This document shows, piece after piece, positions 42,697 through 51,253 of a stretch of 64,000 bases of DNA. The notes below the pieces were generated by a model, which did no database searches, was not told the DNA's origin, and worked only from the letters and a program-made list of their open reading frames with translations. Every line of letters begins with the position of its first letter. Within the stretch, counting starts at the first letter, position 1. The DNA is from Microbacteriaceae bacterium PS02343 (GTDB taxonomy: Bacteria; Actinomycetota; Actinomycetes; Actinomycetales; Microbacteriaceae): assembly GCA_029959365.1 (NCBI GenBank), contig JASCOA010000004.1:1-64000 (forward strand). Reading direction: 5' to 3'. The translations under genes were made by a program, and so were the position numbers.

Positions 42697-43705
42697 GGCC
42701 CGGTCTCGAGCCCGCGCCGAGCGGCCCTGTAGCGGGGTCCCTCACGATCAGGTACGGAGGACGACCCATTGCCATGTTCACGGCCATACCGACGTACTCG
42801 GCGACGATGCCGAGGGAGACGAGGATCGCTCCGACGCCCAGCGAGAGCAGCACCATCTGCGATGTCCAGCCCTCCGGAACACCTCCGGAGACGAGTCGGG
42901 CTACAACTAGGTAGATGGCGAACGTCACTCCTCCGACGGCGAAAAGGGCGCCGAGCGCAGTGACGAGTCGAAGACCTCGGGTGCCGGTGGAGAGCACCAT
43001 GCGCCAGAAATGCGCAAGTAGTTTGCGATACGAGTAACCTGACGGCCGGTCACCCTCTTCCCGGACCCGCACGGGCGCAGTGATCGAGCGGTTGGCCACC
43101 CAGGAGAGCGCGACGTCCAGGTACACCCCCGGTCCGCTGTATGCCGCGACACTTCGGCCGATCTCGCCGAGGATCAGTCGATAGCTGTTGAACTCGGCAG
43201 CGTTCGCGCTACCGAACACGCTGCGGAGCAGCATCTTGGCGGAGCGTGACGCAACGTTGCGCAGCGCTCCATGGGGCGGCGGGTTGAGCGGTTTGCCGTA
43301 GACGATGGCGGCATCGGCGTCGATGGCCGCATCGACGAGTGCACCGAAGTACGACGGGTCCTGCTGTCCGTCTTCGTCCATCGTCACGATCCAGTCTCCG
43401 CCGGAACTCGCCATCCCGGCGAGGGTCGCGGCGTGCTGCCCGAAGTTCTTACTGAGCCATACCAGCTTCACCCAAGGCAGCTCAGCAGCCAGTTGACGCA
43501 TGACGACGTCCGAGCGGTCCGGGCCTCGGTCGTGGGCGAGCACCACCTGGTGCACGACGAGCTGTCGGCCGCCCGGCGTCGAGAATTCCCTCGTGTACGG
43601 CTCGAGCTCCTCCAGCACAGCACGCAAAGTGCGCTCGCCCTGGTAGACCGGGATCACGACGGAGATGGTCTGGCATTCGGCCGTGCCGGGCTCCGTACTG
43701 CTCAC
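42683..43705 (-). CDS. GtrB-like GT2 polyprenyl-phosphate glycosyltransferase
   Basis: 340 residues from the GTG at 43705, chosen because GGAGG lies exactly five bases before it; an ATG 38 codons upstream has no ribosome site. GT2 domain: ISVVIPVYQGERTLRAVLEE, SKNFGQHAATLAGMASSGGD and metal site VTMDEDGQQDPSYFGALVDA. Two C-terminal membrane segments (TALGALFAVGGVTFAIYLVV and MVLLSLGVGAILVSLGIVAE) are the mark of GtrB/CsbB/DPM-type enzymes that load a sugar onto polyprenyl phosphate. First gene of the leftward set through epimerase, glf, exporter and transferases. Divergent from the gtrA gene, whose product is the matching flippase type. Confidence 0.88.
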   Translation of the reverse strand: MSSTEPGTAECQTISVVIPVYQGERTLRAVLEELEPYTREFSTPGGRQLVVHQVVLAHDRGPDRSDVVMRQLAAELPWVKLVWLSKNFGQHAATLAGMASSGGDWIVTMDEDGQQDPSYFGALVDAAIDADAAIVYGKPLNPPPHGALRNVASRSAKMLLRSVFGSANAAEFNSYRLILGEIGRSVAAYSGPGVYLDVALSWVANRSITAPVRVREEGDRPSGYSYRKLLAHFWRMVLSTGTRGLRLVTALGALFAVGGVTFAIYLVVARLVSGGVPEGWTSQMVLLSLGVGAILVSLGIVAEYVGMAVNMAMGRPPYLIVRDPATGPLGAGSRPGHVDG

Positions 43706-43790
43706 CGATACCTCCGGTCTTCTGCGCGATGATGCATCGCCGCGGGGTCCGCTGTCCAGCGAGGCCAGCGGGCGTCTTTCCGACCGGCTC

Positions 43791-43796
43791 AGCCTA
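43791..43796 (-). promoter_or_regulatory. -10 box TAGGCT for the leftward glf/exporter operon
   Basis: TAGGCT on the minus strand, about 85 bases before the GtrB-like GTG. The 233-base gap between the two divergent operons also holds a plus-strand TATCCT (43898-43903) that could serve gtrA. No repeat or other gene is seen in the gap. Confidence 0.35.
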
Positions 43797-43938
43797 CTAG
43801 CGCCAGCGGCCGTCTCCATCCACCGAATCGCTTGCCCCCGCTCGAGCGCGGCGGTGGCGAGAACTACTCGCTCGCCCGTCGCCTACTTATCGTGCCCTAT
43901 CCTCGAACGCGTCGTGCCGACAGACGCGGCACTGAGGA

Positions 43939-44442
43939 ATGAATGGACTACCTGCGCTCGTGACCGAGAACCCAAATGACGAGGGCGTGAATTCCGCGGC
44001 CGGGATGAGCGGGCCGGACGGACCGCTCTTCCGCCTGATCAAGGATCGACGGGTCGCCTTCATCTTGGTCGGCGCTGTGAACACGGGCATCGGCTTCATC
44101 TGGTTCGTCTTCTTCTCCATGCTCTACCGACAGTGGTGGCCGGACGAGGCATGGACGGTCTTCGCGGTCATCGCGAGCGCGCAGGTGACGAGCACGATCT
44201 CAGCGTTCTTCCTGTACCGCCACGTGGTCTTCCGCGTACGCGGCCATTTCTGGCTCGACCTGGGACGATTTCAGCTCGTCTACCTCGGGGCGTTCCTGCT
44301 CAACCTGCTCGTCGTGCCGGCCATGAAGCTTTGGCTCGGGCTCGACGAAATATTCGCGCAGTTCCTATTCACCGCGGTCATCGCAATCATGAGCTGGTTC
44401 GGGCACAGCAAGTTCTCGTTCCGGAGGAAGGAGGAAGGATGA
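43939..44442 (+). CDS. GtrA family membrane protein (lipid-linked sugar flippase type)
   Basis: 167 residues: a 30-residue cytoplasmic N-terminus, then four membrane segments beginning at VAFILVGAVNTGIGFIWFVF, with the family's SAFFLYRHVVFRVRG between segments 2 and 3 and a C-terminal SWFGHSKFSFRRKEEG. GtrA proteins are proposed to flip polyprenyl-phosphate-linked monosaccharides made by GtrB. The ATG at 43939 has TGAGGA immediately before it, an unusually close ribosome site; a GTG at 43960 is an alternative start. It overlaps the next GT2 gene by ATGA, starting a coupled three-gene operon. Confidence 0.87.
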   Translation: MNGLPALVTENPNDEGVNSAAGMSGPDGPLFRLIKDRRVAFILVGAVNTGIGFIWFVFFSMLYRQWWPDEAWTVFAVIASAQVTSTISAFFLYRHVVFRVRGHFWLDLGRFQLVYLGAFLLNLLVVPAMKLWLGLDEIFAQFLFTAVIAIMSWFGHSKFSFRRKEEG

Positions 44443-45269
44443 GCAACCCGCTCGTCTCCGTCGTCGTCCCGAGCTATCAGCAGGTCGATTACATAGAGGA
44501 GACGGTTCGCTCCGTCCTCGAGGAACAAAACCTCGCCCTCGAGCTCATCGTGAGCGATCATTCGTCGACGGACGGCACATGGGATCGGCTGCAGCAATTC
44601 GCCCGAGACTCTCGCGTACGCCTGCTGCAGACTCCGACCGGTGGCGGTGCTGCCGCCAACTGGGCCGCCGTAACCGCAGAGGCATCAGGCGAGTACATCA
44701 AGCTCCTCCCCGGTGACGACACGGTACGACCCGGCTCTCTGGCCCGACAGGCTGCAATCATGCAAGCGGATTCGTCGATTGCCATGGTCGCTGGGCGGCG
44801 GGATATTGTCGACGCGCGCTCTAGGATCGTTACTCGTCGGCGCGGACTTCAGGGTTTGGAATCGAGGCTTTCCGGCGCTGAGGCAGTGCGGCGAGCTGTG
44901 CGATCGGGAACGAATCCGTTCGGGGAACCGGGGGCGGTGCTCATCCGTCGTTCAGCCCTCGAGGCCGCTGGCGGCTGGGCGAGCGACTGGTCCTACGCGA
45001 TCGATGTTGCGACCTATTTCAACATCCTCGAGCACGGAGACTTCGCGGCGGACCAAGAAGTTGCATCGACGTTCAGGATCAGCGCTTCGCAATGGAGCGT
45101 CGCGTTGGTTCGAGCTCAATCCTCGGAGATCGCTGAGCTGTTCCGAACCGCGACAGCCCGGCACTCGGGTATCCGCGATGCAGACGTCGCGCTCGGAACT
45201 CGGCGTGCGCACCGCATGGCGTTACAACGTCGTCTCGTCTACCTCCTCATGAAGGGACGCATGCAGTGA
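44439..45269 (+). CDS. GT2 glycosyltransferase
   Basis: 276 residues, ATG overlapping the gtrA stop by four bases; GGAGGAAGG just upstream. Motifs: LVSVVVPSYQQVDYIEETVR, ELIVSDHSSTDGTWDRL, GGGAAANWAAVTAEASGEYI and KLLPGDDTVRPGSLARQ (DD metal site). Acceptor side: FGEPGAVLIRRSALEAAGGW. No membrane segment. The gene lies between gtrA and a GtrB-like gene, so it likely acts on the same glycan; the donor is unknown. Stop overlaps the next start by GTGA. GC is visibly lower than in the backbone genes. Confidence 0.87.
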   Translation: MSNPLVSVVVPSYQQVDYIEETVRSVLEEQNLALELIVSDHSSTDGTWDRLQQFARDSRVRLLQTPTGGGAAANWAAVTAEASGEYIKLLPGDDTVRPGSLARQAAIMQADSSIAMVAGRRDIVDARSRIVTRRRGLQGLESRLSGAEAVRRAVRSGTNPFGEPGAVLIRRSALEAAGGWASDWSYAIDVATYFNILEHGDFAADQEVASTFRISASQWSVALVRAQSSEIAELFRTATARHSGIRDADVALGTRRAHRMALQRRLVYLLMKGRMQ

Positions 45270-46246
45270 ACGCTTCCAGTTCGGCTGGCGAAGGGTCCGT
45301 TACTCGCCGCAGCATCTCGTACGTGATGCCGATCTATAACGAAGAAGGGAACATTCCGAAGCTCTACGAGCGCCTCAACTCGGTGACGGCCGCGCTCGCG
45401 CAGCGGTACGACTTCGAGTTCGTCTTCGTCGATGACGGCAGCAGGGACCGATCACTTGAACTGCTACTCGCGTTGCGGGAGGAAGACGATCGAGTTTCCG
45501 TCTACTCCTTCGCGCGGAACTACGGGCACCAGGTCGCAGTGACCGCGGGGATCGATGTTGCAGACGCTGATGCTGTGATCGTCATGGACAGCGACCTCCA
45601 GGACCCCCCGGAGGTGAGCCTGGACCTCATAGCCCGGTGGGAGACGGGAGTGGATGTTGCCTACGCTCAGCGCCGCACTCGCGAGGACGGAGCCTTCAAG
45701 CGAGCTTCGGCCCACGGCTACTACTGGATGCTCAGCAAGCTTGCGCACACTGAGATCCCGAGGAACACCGGGGATTTCCGGCTCATGGACCGCCGAGTGG
45801 TCGAAGAGTTGCGCCGCTACCCGGAGCGCAATCGATTCATCCGGGGCCTGGTCGCAGGTATCGGCTTTCGCCAGGAGGCGGTGCTCTTCGATCGAGACGC
45901 TCGTCACGCCGGCGAGACCGGATACCCGTTGCGGAAGATGATCAAGCTCGCGAGCGACGGCATCATCGGGTTCTCCTCCGCCCCGCTGCGTCTGATCAGC
46001 GGCGTCGGAGTGACGCTTGCGCTGCTCGCTCTCGTCTGGACGCTGTTCCTCATCGTCGCGCGGTTGGTGAATCCGGCATCCGTGATCGATGGGTGGACTT
46101 ATCTCGCTGCCGCGATGTTCCTGCTCGGCGGCATCCAGCTGATGATGCTCGGCGTGCTCGGCAGCTACATCGGACGCATCTACGAAGAGGTCCAGGGGCG
46201 CCCGCTGTACGCGTTCGCAGTTCGTGAGGCTGCTCGCCGTCGCTGA
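45266..46246 (+). CDS. GtrB/CsbB-type polyprenyl-phosphate glycosyltransferase
   Basis: 326 residues, GTG start. GT2 domain with SYVMPIYNEEGNIPKLYERL, FVFVDDGSRDRSLELLL, FARNYGHQVAVTAGIDVADA and catalytic/metal MDSDLQDPPEV at about 107-117; RNTGDFRLMDRRVV is the conserved acceptor loop. Two C-terminal membrane segments (GVGVTLALLALVWTLFLIVA and LAAAMFLLGGIQLMMLGVLG) end in SYIGRIYEEVQGRPLY, the signature of GtrB/CsbB/YkoT enzymes. It makes polyprenyl-phosphate-sugar at the inner face; the GtrA protein of the same operon would move it outward for a GT-C enzyme. Convergent with the 984-residue gene. Confidence 0.92.
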   Translation: MNASSSAGEGSVTRRSISYVMPIYNEEGNIPKLYERLNSVTAALAQRYDFEFVFVDDGSRDRSLELLLALREEDDRVSVYSFARNYGHQVAVTAGIDVADADAVIVMDSDLQDPPEVSLDLIARWETGVDVAYAQRRTREDGAFKRASAHGYYWMLSKLAHTEIPRNTGDFRLMDRRVVEELRRYPERNRFIRGLVAGIGFRQEAVLFDRDARHAGETGYPLRKMIKLASDGIIGFSSAPLRLISGVGVTLALLALVWTLFLIVARLVNPASVIDGWTYLAAAMFLLGGIQLMMLGVLGSYIGRIYEEVQGRPLYAFAVREAARRR

Positions 46247-46342
46247 CGATCGAGACGACGCTTTCCCGATCATCCACCGAGGCGGCGCTCGACTCGGTCG
46301 GCGCGCCTTCCTCCGCGCACGACCGAAGCGGCTGCGAGAAGA

Positions 46343-49297
46343 TCAGCCGGCGATCGGCGACCCCTTCGGCATGGTGTCAATGATGGAGGCCGGCGAAAGG
46401 GTGATCGCGGGGAGCGCTCCGCCCCCAAGTCGGAGCAGAGTTGCGAAGTCGGTGACGTGCCTCAGCGCACCGCTCTGTGCGAGATATATCTCGCCTCTAC
46501 CCTCGCCCTGCAGGAACACTTGGGCGAGCGGGGAAAAGCTGGTGCGCGTCAGTGCGGCGCAAGTGCGCTCCTCCAGAACTGATATCGAGAACCCAGCTGC
46601 TGCCGCCGACGACACAGGGCGCAGAGTGCCGGCCGAAGCTACAAGGGTCTGGTCACCGCACGAGACGAAGAGAGAAACGGCGCCGTCCGAGCGATACTGC
46701 CGCAAGGCGGAATCCGGAACCGTTACGAACGAACGTGACATGCCCCACGCACCCGCGTAATCGAATGATGGCAGATGCAAGAGGCGCCCGTCCCAGGTGG
46801 CCAGGTACACCGCGGCCCCGGTCGCAGACTTCACCAGCGTCGCCGGAGCGAACAACGTGCGTCCGATCGGGTAGCGGGCGAAGGCTGCCGCGGGCATGAT
46901 CGTCACTGCACCCCCATCCACGCCGTTATTGGCCGCCCGCATCGCGGCGGGATTGTGAATCGGTAGCAGCTGCCCGTTCTCAATGAGGTAGACGGTCGGG
47001 CCGCTACCGGAGCTGACGAACCGTCCTACTTCGGCGACAGCGGGGATTCGGGCGAAGTGCACGGTCGAGAGCGCAGTCTCCGCGCCGCACGAACCTCCCC
47101 AAGCTGCTACCTCGGCGCAGGAGTCAAAGCGAGCCCGCGTGCCATTCTGAAAGAGGGCGATCTCACCCGTGCTCGCATCACGCAGGTATGGACCTGCCAC
47201 GCCGCCATCTGCGAACCGATCGACATAGGCTCTGCTGACTGTCAACGCCGGGCCGAGGACCGCGATGAACTGCTGGTAGTTGGCTAACGTCAAGTGCGCT
47301 CGACGGCCCCCTGAGATCAGATAGAAATCGTCGCCGGCCCGAGCGATCGCCGGAGATACGTCCTCGTTCGAGAGATCAGCGCCCTTTCGCTGCATCGCCA
47401 CGACCCCCGGCTCGACCGTTACGACCCGCGGTCGCGGTCCGTCAAGTGCATACAGAGCGGCCATAGAAGGCACTCGACGCAAGGTTCCCGCGCTAGCCAA
47501 ATAGATCTCGCCGAGTCCTGCGCCCTTCACGAAGACGCGGTCCGCCGGCTGATCACCGCTGAGATTCAGCCGACTGCAAGCACCATCGTCGAGTCGCGTG
47601 ACATCGAATCCATCGACCGAGGCAGCGGTGACAGGAATTAGCGTCCCCCCCGAGCCGATATAGCGCACACCACCGCACTCCACCAACATGCCGAGAGTGC
47701 CGGAACGCTGGTAACCCGCGAGCGCCGAGCCCGGGACGTTGAGAGCAGTGGAACTCGAAATCCCGAGCCCATTCGTCACGTCATATGTCGGTATGTAGAT
47801 GAGGCGGTTGTCCCAGGTCGGCAGGTAGACGCGGTCTTCGCCCGCCGGCCGGATCAATTTGTCCGTCGCGAACTTCGTTTCGGCGATCGGATAACGTGCG
47901 AAGACCGACGGCGTCATCTTGACGGATGTGGGGTTCGCGCCGGCTGCTACGGAAAGTAATGCATCCCAGTTGTACAGCGGATGCATCCGCCCGTCCCGGA
48001 ACCAGTAAACCGTTCCAGCCGTTCCGTTGCGCACCAGCTGGCCGACCTCGACGCTAGCCGGTATCGCTTCGTAGTGCGCGGCGGCGATCACCGTGCTGTT
48101 GGAGCATGACCCCCCCCAGGACGCGAGTTCCGCGCACGATTCGAAGCGGTGCCTCCTACCGTCCTGGATCAGAGAGATATCGCCGGTCGAACTGTTCCTG
48201 ACGAAGAGCGAGGCGTCGCCGGCATCCGCGTGCAGATTCAGATACTGCCTGCTCACCGATACCGGCCAACCGAAGACCTTGTAGAACTCGGGCCAGCTCT
48301 CAGCGGTCAAATGGATCCGCGTACCGCCAGTGAGGAAGTAGATGTCGGCGCCGACCGAAACCATTGCAGTGACGCTGGACTGCGTCGACCCGAACCAGTC
48401 GGTGAAGTAGTTATAGAAGTTGCGGTTTCCGTACGCGGAGCAACCGTCACCTGTTCCCCACCCGGCAGCCAAGGAGGCCGCGTTCGGCTGATAAGGCGTG
48501 TAGATGTACAGATTGCGAGTAGCCTGATTAGCGATTCGAACTGGAGACGAACCGCAAGGGTTACTGCCGTCCTTATTCGGGGGGAAGAAAAGAATGTTCG
48601 AGACCTGCCCGACTGGGTATGCCTTGAAGAGGGACGAGTCACCGTAGCGGACGAACTGACGTGCCGCATAGTAGACCTGCACGTGGAAGCCAGCAAAGTT
48701 CGGATCGCACTGGCCACCGGCATTATCGGGACAGCCGTACCCCATGGCCCGTTGATACGTGACTGGCGTTTGCCGCTGTGTGACGAGGCTTTGCTCCTTC
48801 TGCAGGGTGACGAGGAGGACCTGCGGGCTGATGCCGCAGGCTTGAGCCGACAACCAGATCATCCGCGCCGCGGACTCGGTGCCCGAGGAGTTGTACCCGC
48901 TGCAGTATCGGTCGCCGGGGAAGCTGTAGGTTCCCTGGCTGTAGTCCTTCATGCAGGTCGCCGCCGCAGTAGAGGTGCAGCTGGCCCCCTTTTGACGGAT
49001 GAAGTTGGCGATCTCGGCTTCCGACATCGCGTTCTGGTTGTAGAAGACCGGATCGCTGATGATGTTGCTCGGGTCGAATCCAGCGAGGGATGCGGTAGCG
49101 ATGGAAGCGGTTTCAGTCCTGGGAGCGTCGTCAGCACCCTGATCGATCAGGGTGTGCTCGGCGGAGTCGGCAGCCCTTGCCTCCTCGGTTGGGACTGTCA
49201 AAAGAGTGAACGTAATTATCCCGACACCGGCCGCAGCGATCAGCGCGATAGCCCTGTCTCGCAGCCGATGTGAAGCCCGTCCCGATGTCTTCCACAT
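46343..49297 (-). CDS. Secreted protein: lysozyme-like region plus duplicated 340-residue module
   Basis: 984 residues. Signal/anchor helix at about 16-35. Residues 75-305 contain FDPSNIISDPVFYNQNAMSE, paired cysteines and GISPQVLLVTLQKEQSLVTQ, which matches the helix-Glu motif of soluble lytic transglycosylases (PxLLlAxxxxES) with Glu168 as candidate catalytic residue. Residues 318-640 and 657-979 are two copies of one module: FESCAELASWGGSC (385) against FDSCAEVAAWGGSC (724), FARYPI (466/806), YLPTWDNRL/YLATWDGRL (491/831) and GEIYLA (596/936), a constant 339-340-residue shift. The short repeated beta-strand motifs suggest beta-propeller-like or carbohydrate-binding blades. Probably a wall hydrolase or wall-glycan-binding protein. 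Downstream of two large membrane genes in the same direction. Not a recognised named family to me. Confidence 0.8.
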   Translation of the reverse strand: MWKTSGRASHRLRDRAIALIAAAGVGIITFTLLTVPTEEARAADSAEHTLIDQGADDAPRTETASIATASLAGFDPSNIISDPVFYNQNAMSEAEIANFIRQKGASCTSTAAATCMKDYSQGTYSFPGDRYCSGYNSSGTESAARMIWLSAQACGISPQVLLVTLQKEQSLVTQRQTPVTYQRAMGYGCPDNAGGQCDPNFAGFHVQVYYAARQFVRYGDSSLFKAYPVGQVSNILFFPPNKDGSNPCGSSPVRIANQATRNLYIYTPYQPNAASLAAGWGTGDGCSAYGNRNFYNYFTDWFGSTQSSVTAMVSVGADIYFLTGGTRIHLTAESWPEFYKVFGWPVSVSRQYLNLHADAGDASLFVRNSSTGDISLIQDGRRHRFESCAELASWGGSCSNSTVIAAAHYEAIPASVEVGQLVRNGTAGTVYWFRDGRMHPLYNWDALLSVAAGANPTSVKMTPSVFARYPIAETKFATDKLIRPAGEDRVYLPTWDNRLIYIPTYDVTNGLGISSSTALNVPGSALAGYQRSGTLGMLVECGGVRYIGSGGTLIPVTAASVDGFDVTRLDDGACSRLNLSGDQPADRVFVKGAGLGEIYLASAGTLRRVPSMAALYALDGPRPRVVTVEPGVVAMQRKGADLSNEDVSPAIARAGDDFYLISGGRRAHLTLANYQQFIAVLGPALTVSRAYVDRFADGGVAGPYLRDASTGEIALFQNGTRARFDSCAEVAAWGGSCGAETALSTVHFARIPAVAEVGRFVSSGSGPTVYLIENGQLLPIHNPAAMRAANNGVDGGAVTIMPAAAFARYPIGRTLFAPATLVKSATGAAVYLATWDGRLLHLPSFDYAGAWGMSRSFVTVPDSALRQYRSDGAVSLFVSCGDQTLVASAGTLRPVSSAAAAGFSISVLEERTCAALTRTSFSPLAQVFLQGEGRGEIYLAQSGALRHVTDFATLLRLGGGALPAITLSPASIIDTMPKGSPIAG

Positions 49298-49359
49298 GAG
49301 GTCCAGTGTGACAGACAGCGCGCGGAACGGGCAGAACCTCTGCCTGAGGCTTGAACAGC

Positions 49360-51192
49360 TCAGTCGACGAGACGCCAGAGCTCGATGTTGTCGGCGCCGT
49401 ATCCGTACTCGCCGACGAGTTCGGGGGCGAAGTCGTCGAAGTCAAGGCGAACCGAGCATGTCGAGTCAATGAGTAGCCAGGTGGCGTCAGCGTCCTCCAC
49501 TGCTGCCTGCTCGATGGTGCCTTCATTACGCTGGTCGAGCAGCTCTTGCACCTCGCCGACCGATGCTGGCCAGGACATGCCGAGGAAGTAGTGCGCGATC
49601 GGTCCCGGCGAGAGCACCTTCGTCGTGAGGGGGGAGACGCAGCTGTCGGTGAGGATTAGGCCCGGTGCGCTGGCCGAAGCGGCGTCCGCGGCCGCGGAGA
49701 TCGCCCGTTCACGGTCGGCGCCTGGGTCCCAAGTCGCCGCAATACCCGCATCCTGATCGAACGCGACGACGTCGGCTAGCGAGACCAGATAGATCACTCC
49801 GGTCATCGCGGCCAATGCGACTACCCGGCCTCTACCCGCACGACGATGAGATTCGCCCTGTGGGTGGATAGCCTCGCCGTCACCGCGTCCGCTCGGCTTC
49901 CGGCGTGGCAGAACCCTGGCCAGAACAAGGGCGCCGACGACAGTCGCGATGAAGGTGCAGTTGATCCAGAAGCGGTAAGGCTCCGCCTGAGCTCCCCACT
50001 GGTCATTCAGCGCGAGGTAAGGCACGGCTGCGACTGCCCCGGCAGCTGCCGACACCGAAAGCCGATCCTTCGCGCGCACTGCGATGGTGATGATGAGCGC
50101 CATCACCGCAATGAACGGCAACGAAGCGATGAGAGTCCCGGGATGCACAACGTCCAGATCGACGTTGGAGCCCGTGCGATAGCTCAGGAACGGGTCACCG
50201 CGTACCACGCCGCTGACAGTCCAGACGATGGGCGGCAGCGCGGCGACGGCCATGACTCCGCCGTAGAGCAATAGCCAGCCTCGAGAGATAATGATCCCGC
50301 GGATCAATCCGGGAACGAGCGGCAGCAATCCGAATACAAGCGTCGCAAGCTGTCCAACAGCGCTCGAGACCAGGGGACCGAACGCGATGACAGCTATGAA
50401 ACCCGCTCCCGAGAGAGCTGTCCAGATCCATCGCGAACGTGAGAGGAAAACGCCTGCAAGGATCGCCGCGACAAGGTAGACGCCGGTCAGGAAGCTGTAG
50501 GTCTGGAAACCGGACAGCGCGCCGAGTGCTGCACTGGCGACAAGGCTGACCGACACGCGCGCCCACCGTGGCGCAGGTCGCGCCCAGACGAGGGCTATCG
50601 CGCACAGCACCACGATGATGATGCTGAGCGCCGACGTCTCGGCGTTGTTTGAGAACAGCACGCCATAGGGTCCCCAGAGCACTGCATGACTGTCCAGCGA
50701 CCTGAACCAGCTGCCTCCATTCGTCACCACCGAGAGCGTGCCGATGAGGAACGGTGCGGGCGCCAGCATGCCGAGCCACCATCGGCTTGAGAGCACGCCG
50801 ATCGCGACAGCGAGGGTGGCGACTGCCGTGACCTGCAGGCCGATCGAGACGAGATTCCATGCAGTGATCGGCTGCAGGTCCAGGGCGCGTGCTATCAGCC
50901 CTACGAGCAGGTAGTAGTTACGCGGATAATAATTGACGCCCGTGAGCGTCATCGGCTCGACTGGACGCAGGTCACCTTCGGCCGTGTTGGCCACGATCGT
51001 GAGGTACCCCAGCTGGTCATACCAGTACGCAGTCCGCAGGCTCTGGAAGGGGCCCGGCGCCGAGAACAGAATGGGACGAAGAAGAACGACACTGTAGATC
51101 GTGACTGACACGAACACAGCTGTTGCATGCGCCGCGATCTGCAACCAGGGCCGCCGATCCTGATGAGGACGTAGCGAATCTCGGTTTAGCAT
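49360..51192 (-). CDS. Polytopic membrane protein, GT-C-like
   Basis: 610 residues from the ATG at 51192, with AAGGA five bases upstream; a start 48 codons earlier was rejected. About twelve membrane segments, a first extracytoplasmic loop with TAYWYDQLGYLTIVANTAEG (YDQLGY, acidic residue as in GT-C enzymes), LTGVNYYPRNYYLLVGLIAR, then an extracytoplasmic C-terminal domain of about 110 residues (GLILTDSCVSPLTTKVLS). The layout fits GT-C transferases that use polyprenyl-phosphate sugars. Between the YfhO-like gene and the 984-residue gene, all leftward with gaps of about 60 bases. Sugar and acceptor unknown. Confidence 0.75.
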   Translation of the reverse strand: MLNRDSLRPHQDRRPWLQIAAHATAVFVSVTIYSVVLLRPILFSAPGPFQSLRTAYWYDQLGYLTIVANTAEGDLRPVEPMTLTGVNYYPRNYYLLVGLIARALDLQPITAWNLVSIGLQVTAVATLAVAIGVLSSRWWLGMLAPAPFLIGTLSVVTNGGSWFRSLDSHAVLWGPYGVLFSNNAETSALSIIIVVLCAIALVWARPAPRWARVSVSLVASAALGALSGFQTYSFLTGVYLVAAILAGVFLSRSRWIWTALSGAGFIAVIAFGPLVSSAVGQLATLVFGLLPLVPGLIRGIIISRGWLLLYGGVMAVAALPPIVWTVSGVVRGDPFLSYRTGSNVDLDVVHPGTLIASLPFIAVMALIITIAVRAKDRLSVSAAAGAVAAVPYLALNDQWGAQAEPYRFWINCTFIATVVGALVLARVLPRRKPSGRGDGEAIHPQGESHRRAGRGRVVALAAMTGVIYLVSLADVVAFDQDAGIAATWDPGADRERAISAAADAASASAPGLILTDSCVSPLTTKVLSPGPIAHYFLGMSWPASVGEVQELLDQRNEGTIEQAAVEDADATWLLIDSTCSVRLDFDDFAPELVGEYGYGADNIELWRLVD

Positions 51193-51253
51193 CGGAATCC
51201 TTCTGCGGGGGTGGACCAAAGTCGACTGGGACGGGGCAAGGCCCCGCAGGCGA

